Assembly: GCA_900708905.1 (NCBI GenBank)
Contig: CAADRB010000018.1
Coordinates: 396,821 to 460,820 of the forward strand
From: Hymenolepis diminuta
Taxonomy: Eukaryota; Platyhelminthes; Cestoda; Cyclophyllidea; Hymenolepididae
Length of the DNA stretch: 64,000 bases
Direction of reading: 5' to 3'
A program made the translations under genes and the position numbers. The notes beneath the pieces are model-generated. The model was not told the origin of the DNA and did no database searches. It was given only the letters and a program-made list of their open reading frames with translations. This document shows, one piece after another, positions 22,447 to 35,365 of this stretch. Position 1 is the first letter of the stretch. Each line of letters opens with the position of its first letter.

Positions 22447-22980
22447 GGGAACTATTTATGAATAATATCTTGTATACTTTGGATGATTTGTCTTATACTG
22501 TCGTTCGTTATTGTAATTTTTATGGTTTAGAAGCGTATTACGTTACTTATAGATCAAAATTTTTAGTTAATCGTCGTCGGATGTTTATTGCATTTTATTG
22601 GAAATGGTTTTGTTGTCGCTCTGCTTCGCTTCCATATAGTTGCGTAATTTGACTTTTATCATTGGAAGTCCTATTTATCAGTGTGTTCACTTTGCAAGTC
22701 TAAAGTAAATTACTGGTGCGAATGAGATTAGTGGTAAACTGTACATGTAAGCATATCTGTTTTGGAGTGTTTATTTTTTGGTGATATTACCTAATAGTTC
22801 GTGTTATACGAAGATATGCATGTTCTCATTATGTCATGTGTTGTCAAAATTGAATTGTTGAGATTACGAATGTTGGCTTAGAGGGTTTGTAGGTGAATCG
22901 TTATTTGAATCAACTTCATTTCTGGGAAATTCGTTTAGGGCTGGTTAGTAATAACAGTCAATTGTTAGTAAATAAATGCG
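22447..22980 (+). other. RPL8 3' flank
   Basis: T-rich sequence follows the stop codon, with short open frames that look like chance. No canonical AATAAA lies within 100 bases; the first good one is at 22971-22976, about 525 bases downstream. The real poly(A) signal may be a variant such as the AATAAT near 22461. Confidence 0.35.
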
Positions 22981-23160
22981 GAGGGGGTGGATGCTGGGTC
23001 TGGGTGCATGAAATCCGGTGTTTAGTTCTTGGGGTTTGAAGATCCTAAAGGTCGTAGGGGAGCTCTTGTTTAGTCGGCAATCTGTCATGGTTGGATGTTA
23101 AAATGTTTTGACGTACTTTGCTATTTGCGCCTTTTATTCATTCTTGTGTCGGGTTTGGGG

Positions 23161-23331
23161 TTATTTCACAATAAAATAAGCAAGGTCAACACGAGGGGAG
23201 ATCTCATTTGCAGTTGTATGTAAAACATTTTTCACGGCAAAATGTGATCTTATTGATTCGAAAGCTTCACCTACTGGTAATATTGATTTGCCGAGTGTAG
23301 CATTTTGAATTATTTCAGCTAAGTACGTACC
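23161..23331 (-). other. Minus-strand protein-like open frame downstream of RPL8
   Basis: On the reverse strand an ACGTACTTAG acceptor-like sequence is followed by AEIIQNATLGKSILPVGEAF and ESIRSHFAVKNVLHTTANEI, then SPRVDLAYFIVK and a stop. The residue composition is protein-like. It could be the last exon of a minus-strand gene lying at higher coordinates, but no matching upstream exon was found, and I do not recognise the family. Confidence 0.25.
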
Positions 23332-25360
23332 CAAGATATTAAAGACCTTAATTAAAAGCAAGAAGGGAATTACAGACTTGAACATATTGGATAATGGGGG
23401 TGATAAGTACTGACCGTTTGAATGAACGGATGGGAATATCTATCACCGCGCTTGCTAAGGATAGGAATTGCTACCCGATAAGGAGACTGAGCAAGTTAGA
23501 ATGGCAGAAATTAACGTATAGATAAGTGTCATATGTATATTAAATATAATTACATGGTGGAAGGAAAAATTGGAAAAGAATAAAATTTTGGAATCTTTGA
23601 ATATTTCTTTAAAATAACCCATTCATTAAGCAATTAATATAATAACAAATTAAGCAATTAATAATAAAACCAACTCAGGATTTCTACACGATGAAGCTGT
23701 GAAATACATCCTCTATACGAAAGTAACTTAGATAAATACCAATTTGTCAATAATAAAGGACTCTGGTTTCTGTTTATGCTGAACACAACATTAAAAGTCT
23801 AGCATTTAGCATATCTTCTACTTAAAGGGGATTTTATGAATTTCCATTTCTGTAATCAACAACGCTAATGCTACATAATGTTACATTTCGAATTTGCTGT
23901 TTAATTAACTCTACTTTATACTAATTAAGTAGCAATTTAAGATCATATTATAAATTAGATATATTTTTCAATTCTGGAAATATAGGGGGAAGTGATTTGA
24001 GGAGTTCTATGCCAGTAACTTGTCAAAGTAGTACCTCAAATATAGACATTTACTACGAGCTTTTTTTATGTCATTGCAACAAGAGTGTGGTTTAGACGTT
24101 GCTAAATTTTACTCTTCTAGTATATTGATAACAAGATCGATAAAAAACTGAGAATATTTAAAAATGTGTTTAATTCAGGAGGTTTGAGGTCGCAGCTTGA
24201 TCCAAATTTGTTTTATAAATTTAAGTTGTCACATAAAACCTGGTCGTTTCCGAAATGTACTTACAGCTGCAAATGACTTAGAACTTAGGGATAAAGTCTT
24301 AAGGCACCAACTACATTGTTACTGATGAATTAGGAGTAGTTTAAATTAGCAACTTCGCCAGCTTCTATGGTAGTTTGTAGATCAGGAGTTGAATGGATCG
24401 TTGAGAGGCTTGAATTCCAGACATATTCGACTATCCGGTATTGTGGCAAGATGGTTGCCTCTTCTCACTTTTGTACCCTTCTATATTCCTTGGTCTCCTT
24501 TTCCATCTTTATATAGATCCTTATGTCCGTACATTATAAATAGCTTTATCCATAACTTGTCCACTAATTAATTTTTATTTAAATCACGCTTTCTGCACTT
24601 GGCATATGGGGATACCACCTAGAGTAATTATACACGCCAAGAATAACTGAAAATTTTCATTTAAATTTAAAATAAGTTCGTTAAATCTTATTTAAATGCT
24701 TTGGCTTATCTAAACAATTTTAATACCTATATTATTGGAGTATTTCTTTGCCGAAACTAACTCGTGGCTTATCGACTATTTATAATGTAACTTTCTGAAA
24801 ATTATCAATATATCCTATGCACATCGAGTTAATCGATAATTAGTAGAACTCCATGTCAAAAGGTCCATCATTTAAGGCGTAGAAACTGAGGCTATTGCAT
24901 TTTCGCATGGATTTATAAGAAAATCCGAAAATTAGAAATTTTCTGCAGCTCATAAGTTAAACGGTAAGACACTGGCTAGTATAGTTCAGCAGCACTGTTG
25001 AGAGCGTGTTCTTTATTGAGGAACATCTTATTGATTAGGGAAATTAATATGAAAGAGCATAAAGTCTATAAGATATATACAAGATGAAAAGGCGGACCAA
25101 GGATAATACAGTATACAAACGACTATCATTCCAAAATGGCCACTACCCCCTGATTTAGCAACGGACATAAAGTTGAGTAACTTCCCCATTGGTTCCTCAT
25201 ATTATTCTCCTTACTACTATGCGTGCTACCATTACTAGCGTTGACGAGCCTACTTCCAGCTCATCAGTAGAAACGTACTTGATGACTTATACCATATGGG
25301 CAATACACTTCTTGGTCGAAGTGCCCGACTGTTAGTAAGATTACTGATATTATATATGTG

Positions 25361-25945
25361 TGTCGGTGGCTCAATGGTCACCACGTTCGTTAATGATAAT
25401 GCGAAGGGTTAGATGTGTTTAATAATAGAAAAGCATCTGAATAAGGGAAGCAGCAAGCAAGTTGGGTAATGCACGAGGCGGAGTTAAATTAGACTCAATA
25501 TTCCCATTTGGAACTAATGATCTCTCTAGGGCTAACGGGTTACAAGAGCTCTTTCTAAGTGAGAAGACAACTATATTGAATAAGAAAGTAAGGGAAGGAG
25601 TGGAAGGAGGAATTTGGAGGAGTACTGAGTGAGGACAATCCGATCTGTGAGAAACAGGTGAAACTAAATAAAACAAGAAATTCGACTGGTGTTTGTTAAT
25701 TGTCGAGTAATTGGCAGTTAGAACAGGGGTATGGGTCAGTAGACGCACAATATAGAGGAGAGGGGGGAGAGACCGAGCCGGCCTATAAGTCAGCGTGCAC
25801 AGATACTACAAGGTAAAAAAGTATTTAATAAATTCAGGGCATCAGGAGTCTTACAATATTTGAATTCTAAAGGCATCTCTCTGTTCATGCTATCTTGTGT
25901 AATGTCCTAATGCTCAAATTTAACGATTTGACTCATGGGTGAAGT
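25361..25945 (+). repeat. SINE-like repeat with the best tRNA-like head
   Basis: TGGCTCAATGG at 25367-25377 matches the polymerase III A-box pattern fully. GGTTAGATGTG at 25407-25417 is a degenerate B-box about 30 bases later. Directly after comes the family body AAAGCATCTGAATAAGGG at 25430. The later modules (purine core near 25752 and CTTGTGTAATGTCCTAATGC to AAATTTAACGATTTGACT at about 25893-25935) are present, but pushed about 300 bases downstream, which suggests an insertion within the copy. Confidence 0.55.
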
Positions 25946-28900
25946 TTTCCAAGCTATTTAGAACCTGGTTTTGAACTTTTTTCTTCAATGAAGATAAGCG
26001 GCCTTACTCGTAATCTTGATTTGTGGATAGAGTAGCCCAATCTAGATTTGACAAATGGAATGTTGTTGTGTCTATGAAGATCGTACATACACTATGACCC
26101 TACCATATAAACCTGTACGAATTCGAGATGTATACTTCCACCATCAAAATAACTGGTAATGATTTGGGAAATAGGTAAAAATTTAAACCTTCAATCTTGA
26201 AAATCGATAACCAGTGCGATTCTTTGCACAACAACCTTCGAATAATACTCCAACTCAATTCGAGAAAACCATCACATATACAATGGGTGAGGCTTCAAGG
26301 GTTCTGCTCCTCTAACAATCGATTAAAAAGAGTGAATGTCAGAAATATTGTGGTAGTGTCCACTACTAACAAGTGGTCTAAATCTTAAATTCAGACGCCT
26401 TAGTAGCTGTCAGGCATGCCTAACTCATGAGAATATAGTTTGAAATAAATTGCGATTTGCGTATACAATTTAAATTATTAAAATGCTTGAAATTACCATG
26501 ATTTTAAAATCCCCTCCGTCTGACTCCAGAATGCGGTAGTAAATGGATGCATATTGGGTGTTCAGAGAGTCGGGCATTAAGCGAAACATTTTGGGGAACT
26601 TCAGAAGATTTAGTGCATTTTAGTAGTAAGTTATCGTAGTCATCTTAGACCTACATCTAAAATCGCTCGAAGAAATCCAGACTATGTGCGTTTAGAATCA
26701 ATTTAAACTAGAGAAAGTCAAAATCCTCAAGAACCAATCGCTAAAGAAAATGAATACACAAGAATGTTAGAAATAGACTGAAATGTTAGCTACGGGTGTA
26801 AAACTATTTAAGGTCGTTTTTAAAATATTTTTAACAGATGAACAAAATCATCTCTCTGTAGCAATAGGTGAGATCATATAAATACTTCTTTGAACTGCGA
26901 CAGGCTGATTTAAGAAAAATCTGAAATTTTATGTAGTTAAGATTTACGAGCTGCTAACGATTTCATGGGGTGAATTAAACCCAATTTCTCGCTTTGGGAT
27001 GAAAGCCCCAGCATTTTAACACCAAGGTTTTATTTGACAACCGTATTCATCCACGTTAAATGATAGATCCAAATCCTGGGAAAGATCTCGACATTAACAA
27101 CCAATAAACGACGTTACATCATTAGCCAATTATGGAAATATTCCCACTTAGGCATATATACGTTTTTTTCCGATTTATTTCAGCAAAATAACAATTTATT
27201 CTGAACATCCCAAGAAATATAACATCAAATACCGTCTTCTCTAGATCCAAACCAGAACCTGAACCATTGAGAAAATTGTCGATGTCTACAGCCACCTCAA
27301 TGGCTCAAATAAACATTTCTTTCAATATTTCATTTGAACATACTTCAATTAACTCTGGGCCGATCCAAATATTACATGAATCGAGAAATCAAATTTTGAT
27401 TGATCCAGACCCGAATCGAGACTGAAATAGCTATGGAAGATCTCAGCAGCCACAAAAAATACACAACTTTAAAATTACGACAGACTCCGGTTTAGAACAT
27501 TTAGTTTAGCAAAATAGACAAGTCCCTTGGATTATTAGAAATTGCTTTTTAATGTGTCGATTGTTTGGCTTTGGAATAGTACTAATATTATGTTCTGCAA
27601 ACTCGGCTCATTGATAAGAGAATAACTTATTTTAATATTCCTCTGATTAGCTTACTATATAAATAGATTTAATAATTTAATATGATGTTTTTAAAGTCTT
27701 ATTATACGTGTCGTCCTTTTAATTTAGCGTTGAACGGATTACCGGCTTAATGGCATAAAGGTTTAGTGCTATCACAGAAAACTATCTGATGAACTGTGAA
27801 CTTTCGTTTGGGAGAAATTGATATACTAAACTGACATTTCTTCTTTCCAGATGTATCTGCAGTTTTACTAATTAAAAATTTGTCGAGCAGTTGATCACTT
27901 TGAATATTTAAGATTAATATTAAGTGAGGTTATTGAGCAAAGAAATGCACATTCCTCAAAAATGCGCTGTTTCGGAGGGAAACGCAGGTAAGCTTAGAGG
28001 AATAGGTATAACAGAAATTGATGTTTATTTTAATGCTTTCGGAAGTCTCCTTTAAATTGGAATTAATTTAGCCAATTGGCACAATCTGATCAAATTTTCT
28101 GGGACATGAATTGGACAGAAAGGTGAATAGAAATCAGTTAGCACAGATTGTGGATCTTTAATATTTTGAATGTAGGGTGAGAAATATATTTTGAGATTAG
28201 TCAATAACAATCATCTGTTTGTTTAAATAGATAGCATAATCATTATACTAATTGAACAAGCGGATGTACAGATTTTGTAGCATAGTGAGAACTACTTATA
28301 AAACACCAAGAAGATTCCATTAGGAATACATCTTGTCCATTCATATCATTTTATATCCTACCGGTTACAACTGTTTGGACAGATAGACGAGGTAGATTTG
28401 ACAATAAGGAGGGAATTAATCGTACTAAAGTCGCCTTGCCTCAAAGGAAGCTGAGCACAACAGCTTTAAATGTCTTATAATTTTCGAGATAGAGAAATTC
28501 GATCGACGAAGTCTGGAAATTTCTCTTAATTACTACTCAGTTGATATCTTTTAATATTTTTGAGAATTTGTCAAATTTTCGACTGCAGCCCTTAAAACTG
28601 AGTATATACATCCTTGAAATTTAAATGAGAATGAATGAGAATCATTCTTAAAGCTTTAATTGCTTTTTTCTTTTTTAAGGCTCTAAGCATTCAGACGCTG
28701 GGCATATGAAATAATTACTGCTTTTTGAACAGTGATATCTTCAATATGGTAGAAACATTGCATTCCAATCTGTGAACAATTGCAAAAGTTTGAAAACATT
28801 ATTTTTCTCTGTTCTTGTATGGTCTGTACAATTTTAAGTATCAAAAACAGTATCTTCAGTACCTTTATTAAAGTTAAGTTGGAGTGAGCTTCAGTGATTT

Positions 28901-31839
28901 TTGCCTTTACTAGTCCCATCTACCTGGTTATAACTCTAAGAATATGGAAGTGAATCAAAGCGGTATGAGTGAAAATTCAATTAAACCAATTGATAAAAAG
29001 CTCCGACGGATATGAGCTCACCTAGAAACTCAAGTATCATTTAAAGAAAATTCAGTTTTGGAACAATTAGCTATTTTGTGTGTTACCATCTTTATAATAA
29101 AGTAGACAACCCAATGCCTCCTTAAGTCAAGCAAGGTACTAGTCTTGTAATCCTGACTTTTTCCATATTTCTTATCGTGCTAGTCTTTATATTCAAATGC
29201 TGTCCTACCATTAAATCTTTTAAAAATTTCATTTTTATTACCGCGGATAATAATGATAGTACCATGAAAAATTCCAAAATCCATCAGATTTTAACATTAG
29301 CTCACAGGAACGGGAAGTTTAAACCTTTGTCACGATGATCTACACTTATTAAGTAAGATATAACTGATTTGCTAAATCAGAAATTAATAACTACGGCAAT
29401 AATGATGTCTTACCCGTTTGCACTTAAATTCCTTATCCAGAATATTCCAATGTTTCTCCCATTTAAATGCTTTTCCATAATTCAATATTTTATAATTGTC
29501 ATCTGTTATAATAGTGAATGGCAAAAATTTCATTTAATGACGAGGAAAAATGAAATAATGAGAGGAGGTGTGATTTTCAATTCCTCTGGTGCAAGATCAG
29601 AGTGTTATCAAAATGAACTAAATTAAATAAGAATTTATTGATCATGAGTAATTAACGCATGCGCAGGATGAGGACGGGTTTTATATGTACTTTTAAACCT
29701 AAACATATCCATTAAAGATATCGTTTTCTTCAACTCATTTGATGATCCTTTAATTCTAATGCTAATTGGAGAAAATGTCACTGGCTCATGAATGTCTCTT
29801 ATCGAGTACTTAATTAACTGTAATTTCTGCTTTCATAAATAAAACAAATAAAAATAAATATTACAAGTCCATATTCATGGTTAAATGTAATTGGTCACTT
29901 ACTTTGGTGTAAAGTAAGAAAGCCATTCACTGAGAGTCTTGGAGGACTTTTTGAAGACCTTTCAAATCATAAGGTGAACTCATCCCATTAATCATACATA
30001 CGACGACGATTTCCTAATGACAATTTAAACATTATTAGTTATCTTAGTTACCTTAATATAATACTTTACCCAATTTAGGTAATATGCTATCTAAAAACAG
30101 AATAAATGACTACATATTTAATTTATAATGCAATAAGTGGCACTCGAATTTTTGGTTTCGGACAACTTGATAAATCCCCCTTGAGATACCGCGACTTTGG
30201 TATTATTGACTATACATGACTGCAAATATATTTATTTTTCCCACAAAAAGGAATATAATTTGCGCAATGTAATATGATGCGATCTAGATAAGACATGCCC
30301 TTTTCGGAGTCTTTTGGGTATAAAAATTAGACCTGAGGATTAGAAGCTGCTTCATTTCGCTAAAAACGGCTCTAGATAATAAATTGGAAGGAAAGGGCAC
30401 AAAAGAGTTTGTCTTTATCGATAACTTTCATTTGAGTATTTTCTATTATCATCCAAGACAAAGTAAATAACTTTTGCAGTTATTAATCGTGGAAAACGTA
30501 AAAAAGTCAAATAAAGGACAATGGAGGGTGTAGCCGCAACATGATGACTTATAGGCCTGTTCAGACTAAAAAGTCACAAAGGAGATAAAGGAGAAGGTCT
30601 CCCTAAGCGTACTCCATTTTAGTCTTTACATACACTCTCACTGCGGCGTACACCACTTAGACGTGTAATTAACTCTCCTTCCTAAAATCTTCTTTCCTCC
30701 TTCCTTTCTTTACCATCGTCTAATACATCACTGCTCCATCTTAAATCTCGTTCTTCTAATTTGGGAAAGGTGATTATCTCCTTTTAGTCTTTAAGATCAA
30801 TCAATTTAAAGGGAAAACCTATTATTTTAAGGGAAATTTAGAGAAAAAGTCATCACATCAAAAGGGTTTTTTTAACTTTAAATCGGTATTAGCAATTTTA
30901 CTATCATTACTCACAGAAATTCAAAGTTCTTTTACTTGTTTAAGAAAAGGATGTCCGGAACTATTAGACTTTCTAAGATGAAAAAAGAATGATGGTGAAG
31001 AGAGTGGATTATTTGACAGAGTATGAGTGTGAATGTTTTATTAACTAGGAACGGAGTAGAATGAGTTTTTGTCATGACATTAACAGTTAATGCCTTCTTG
31101 TATCAATATTACTTTCAGCATTTTGATATTGGTGAATTTGTAACAAGTGTAAATTTTAAGTCATTTGCATTTCTACCACAGAAGAGAGCTCTGTCAGTTT
31201 TAATAACATATGGGAAAGTTGTTTTTAATTCTCTTTTCTTAGCTCGTTTCCCGCCTTCATTATGCATTATATCATTCTAGATGTATAAAATTGGTGCTCA
31301 AAGGTATACAGATTGCTCAATGTGGTTACAAGAAGACAACATGCATGTGGGTGATAAGACCGAAAATCCAAAGTAATCAGTCGTTCAATTAAACAGATGG
31401 ATATGAATTTACTCAGCAATCCAGGGAGAAATTCATGTAAGTTGAACAATTAAGGTAGCAGTCAGCAAACTGAATCCAAAATCAAACAAAGTAAGACTCT
31501 ATTTTTAACGCCTACTTGATCACTGATTTTAAACTTTTCTACTGCTGGAGTTCAGTTACTTTTCCATGCAAAAATAATACTTTGCCTCTCTGTGGGTTAA
31601 AATAAAGGTTGATGTATTCAGACAGGTTCGGTCATTAGAATAATCGTCAGGTACTACCCATTGTCTTTTATGTTTTAAGGTATATAATGATACATCAGTT
31701 TAATACAATGTAATCCAGACAGAAATTGTGTTTTGACTCTGTCAGTGAGTGTGCAATTATTATTATGGTGTGTTAAATCATAGCATGAACATACGAAATC
31801 CAACTTAGCAACAAGGCTCAGTCTTATAAAATTCGCTCA

Positions 31840-32260
31840 CAGCCAACGTGAATTTCGCCCCATTAAATCTTATCATTATGCATTGGCGTCAGAAATGAAT
31901 TAGGAGCTCCTTCTGCTCCTTAATGAGCTTATGAAAGGAGCTTCCCCCGGAGTCTTTGAATACCTAATTATCATCGTAAATAAATGCTTATTATTAATCA
32001 GGCGCTTAAAAGGCGCGGAATGTCTTAATATATAGGAGTAAGACCTGGTGAATGGCTGCGATTGGCCAATGAACACAAGCCCAATGGCATGAGATGGGAG
32101 CTAATTTAAACAAATACAGTGACACACTCACACTCGTTTTCGTGCGCGCGATATCCTGTGCCTAGAAATTTTGCCTGTGGTTAATCACATTGTGGTCATA
32201 ACATAACCTGCTCTTTTGTAACAATTTGCTCGCCTTGCCAACCCCTATCTTGTCACCTTA
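31840..32260. promoter_or_regulatory. Regulatory-looking GC-richer block
   Basis: The block contains the perfect 10-base palindrome AGGAGCTCCT with nearby GCTCCTTAATGAGC and AAGGAGCTT repeats. It also has paired CCAAT elements back to back (GATTGGCCAATG), a further CCCAATGG, TAAT-core homeodomain-type sites and a CGTGCGCGCG tract. There is no open frame of note. It looks more like a promoter or conserved noncoding element than background, and lies about 9 kb upstream of the sodium channel ATG. Function is inferred only. Confidence 0.3.
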
Positions 32261-35220
32261 GAAATTCTCTTATACCCTCCGCATCCCGGATATGTTTAAC
32301 ACGAATGACATCTTTCCTTGAGAGGATATAATTTGGTGAGTGCAGTTGTTTACAATTGTGCCTTGACTTTTATCTGCCCACTCAAATAAGGTCATTTCAG
32401 GAGATATATTTGTTAAAAGATTCAAATTATGCCGAACGCTTTCCAGGTACATAGACATGTAAAGTAAATTTGCCTTCATTTGAAATATTTAATTTACTAT
32501 TCATTTTCAAGAAATATTGAGAAGAAATCAAAACACTCCTGCCTATTTATTTCTTCAAATAAATTGCAAAACCTTTTTAAAATGTTGCTATTTATTTTTT
32601 AAAATCTACTTCTATTTAATCTGTTTAAACATATAAATGTTATTTTTGCACTAAAATTTGGGCAAGGACCAGCACAGGGAAAGACTCTTCCTGATATTCT
32701 GATAAACATTTAAATTCCGTCATATAATTTATTGCATTTCGTAAATGTTAACTGGGTAAAATATTATTACGTTTATTTGCCGGTGATGATTTTGTTAACA
32801 ATCTTTTGTATTTCAGCCTTTGTAATATGCTTAAGGTTAAGTAATTAAAATTGCTATGAAAAATAGTAACAACAAATTAAAATTCAGGTGTTTCCCTTTA
32901 TGCAATCGTTTGCTAAATGCCTTTCTAGCAAAGTTGATGAAACAAAAGAGAAATTGCATTTAATAACGAATAAAAAAGAACTTTTTTATAAGGGAGCGAA
33001 AAAATAAGATAGTATTGGTCGCATTTGAAAATTATGCTTGATTTAATAAAATAAAAATATCAAAATAGAATACTAATCCGAATTTGTACATAAAATAAGT
33101 ATGATTACTTATCAAAGTATTTGTGGTATTCATCGAATTTAGAGCCTATGAAAAATTATAATCTACAACTATTGAGTAGGATCGCCTAATTTTTAAACTT
33201 AATTACATTATTACTATGTGTCTGCTGTAAAATGTGTACCATTTTCATGCCGATTGTAAGCGCCAATACCTAATCAATAAATACTAAGAAAAAGCCATAA
33301 TTTCATTTATTTGACTAAGTTTGATTTAATAATTCCTCTAGTGAAATCCAGTTTAATTAATTAAATATTAAAAGCTCATATAGCGTGCATATTTCAGCAA
33401 GTTTAGATGAAGGTAAACTTTACAAATGTCTATATGAACTGATGGAAATTTTGCTTTATCCACTCTGACTTTTCTACAGATAGGGAAAAGGGTTAAACTA
33501 TTGAATTCTATTGATTGTTTTGAGCGAAACATCGATACTATTTTTTAAACTTCTGCTTTATTTAAGTCAGAAGTCATGTACTACAGGTGTGGAGTCTAGT
33601 ATGGTCTGGGTGGTATTTGCTTCATTAAAATTGGTTACTAGATTATATTTGTGAAAATAAAGATTTTTAGCCAAAGAGTTACCCATAACTAATTCAGAAA
33701 TTAGATAGAAAGGTATTGCGATTTCCAGCCTATGTGGCTTGTCGAAACCTCGCATTTGGCTGTGGAATTAACTGCGCAGAGACGTTTTAAATAAACAACT
33801 CTCCCCCCTCTGAATGTTAACACCCAGCATTCCCCTTTCATTACCATGCCTTCAACTATGGCGCAGAAGGTGCTGAAGGGGTTCTCTATACCTCAATGGT
33901 ATCAATATTTGACGTTGTGAGCTTAAATGCTATTTAGAAGTTGCAGTCATTGTTGATCACAGAGCTCATATCTCCTGGCTACTGAAATCAATAAGAATAA
34001 ATGCTGTTGCTCATTGTAGGAATTGGTACAGATAATTACTGAGTATAACGGAGAGGTGCACTTTTATGGACGAAGTTGGTTGTGATCAATGGTTATTTAT
34101 TCTACTTGAATTAGCAAAATGACACAAGTTGGCTAAATACAATTCAGTGAAATGAAAAATGTGTGCAGTCCAGAAGTAACTCCCTACTATAACACTGTAA
34201 TAATTTAATTATTCGTCTATTTTTAATGAGGAAGAATAACAAGGGTACAATATGATGCTTTGGCTAAAATTCGAGTCATACCCAGCTCAGAACCTGCGGT
34301 CTTGCGTTGTCTTTGAACCGATCCGAGAATTTGCTTTTGTAATGACCCATCTCTTTAGCTATATATTATATGAAACCTTCATATGCTATAAAGCCGATTT
34401 TATTGAAATTAGTCTTAGCTGTGTAATCCTCGTGAATTTTGAACGTAAGGAAGACTACCTACTTTCCGTTCTTTCAATACCTTTGAAATGTGTTCTTTCT
34501 AAGGGCTAAAAAATAAATCGAATGATTTTTCATGGATAAGAAAACATAATTTAGCGCCCTTTCGCCTTTGATATAGCAAGTACTCCAATAACTCTATAAG
34601 ATTTAAAGTCATTTGCCTTCTTACTAATTGGCTGATCAGAATTGAGACTTAAATCTGCGATTCTGACGTACCATATGAATTTAAACATTACACAATTGAC
34701 ACTCTTTCAAAGCCATATTTTAAATTCGCAAGTCTTAACGGAACGAAGTAATTCAGTTTGCTATAGGCCTATTGCATCAGAACTGCATTAGTTATTTTTG
34801 GCATCGGGTGAAAATCTGGAGAATGTCTCTTGGATAAGTTATTTTTAACTCCTCAACTATAAACGAACACAAATGAAAATGTGCAAATGATCTAAAAAAA
34901 TATTTTTAATAAGTTTTATCATTTAATACAAATGAACATGTCCATTGTAAAAAACACAAATCAGTTAATATTAAATTTTTCAGGAAAAATATTTGATAAA
35001 AAAATTAAACTTTTTGTTAATTTTTATTGATTAATAATTATTCTGTGGCAATCATACTCTGAATTCAGTTGAATCAAGAATCCATTCCTATTTCCCATTT
35101 CCACCTTGTAAGTTGTCACTATTTAAGGAAACGTCTATATTCTTCATTCAAATTAATTTTTTTTCGCCTTAGCATCAGAGCTCATGATAGTTTAAAAACT
35201 TTGACGAGCATCTATCATCC

Positions 35221-35365
35221 AAAAGCATCTGAATAGCGGGTAGATCAGTCGAGTCCAATGAGATATGATGAGCGGGGGGGGGGAGATCAAGAAGAAATAG
35301 GAAATGATGTAGGAACACCAAATGTCGTCATTTGTTTGAATTGTGGAGACCCAAAGGTGTTAATC
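35221..35365 (+). repeat. Dispersed SINE-like repeat, copy
   Basis: The copy begins AAAAGCATCTGAATAGCGGG, continues through a run of nine G and GAGATCAAGAAGAAATAGG, then reaches the CATTTGTTTGAATTGTGGAG module. The order of modules matches the copies near 16340 and 57676. No clear tRNA-like head remains. Confidence 0.55.

Noticed and set aside
28683..28919. Minus-strand 78-codon frame
   Set aside because: It is partly protein-like but rich in Ile/Leu/Lys from AT DNA, with no convincing splice sites or family.
32270..32479. Minus-strand 69-codon frame beside the regulatory-looking block
   Set aside because: Reasonable composition, but no homology recognised and no partner exons. Too weak to list.
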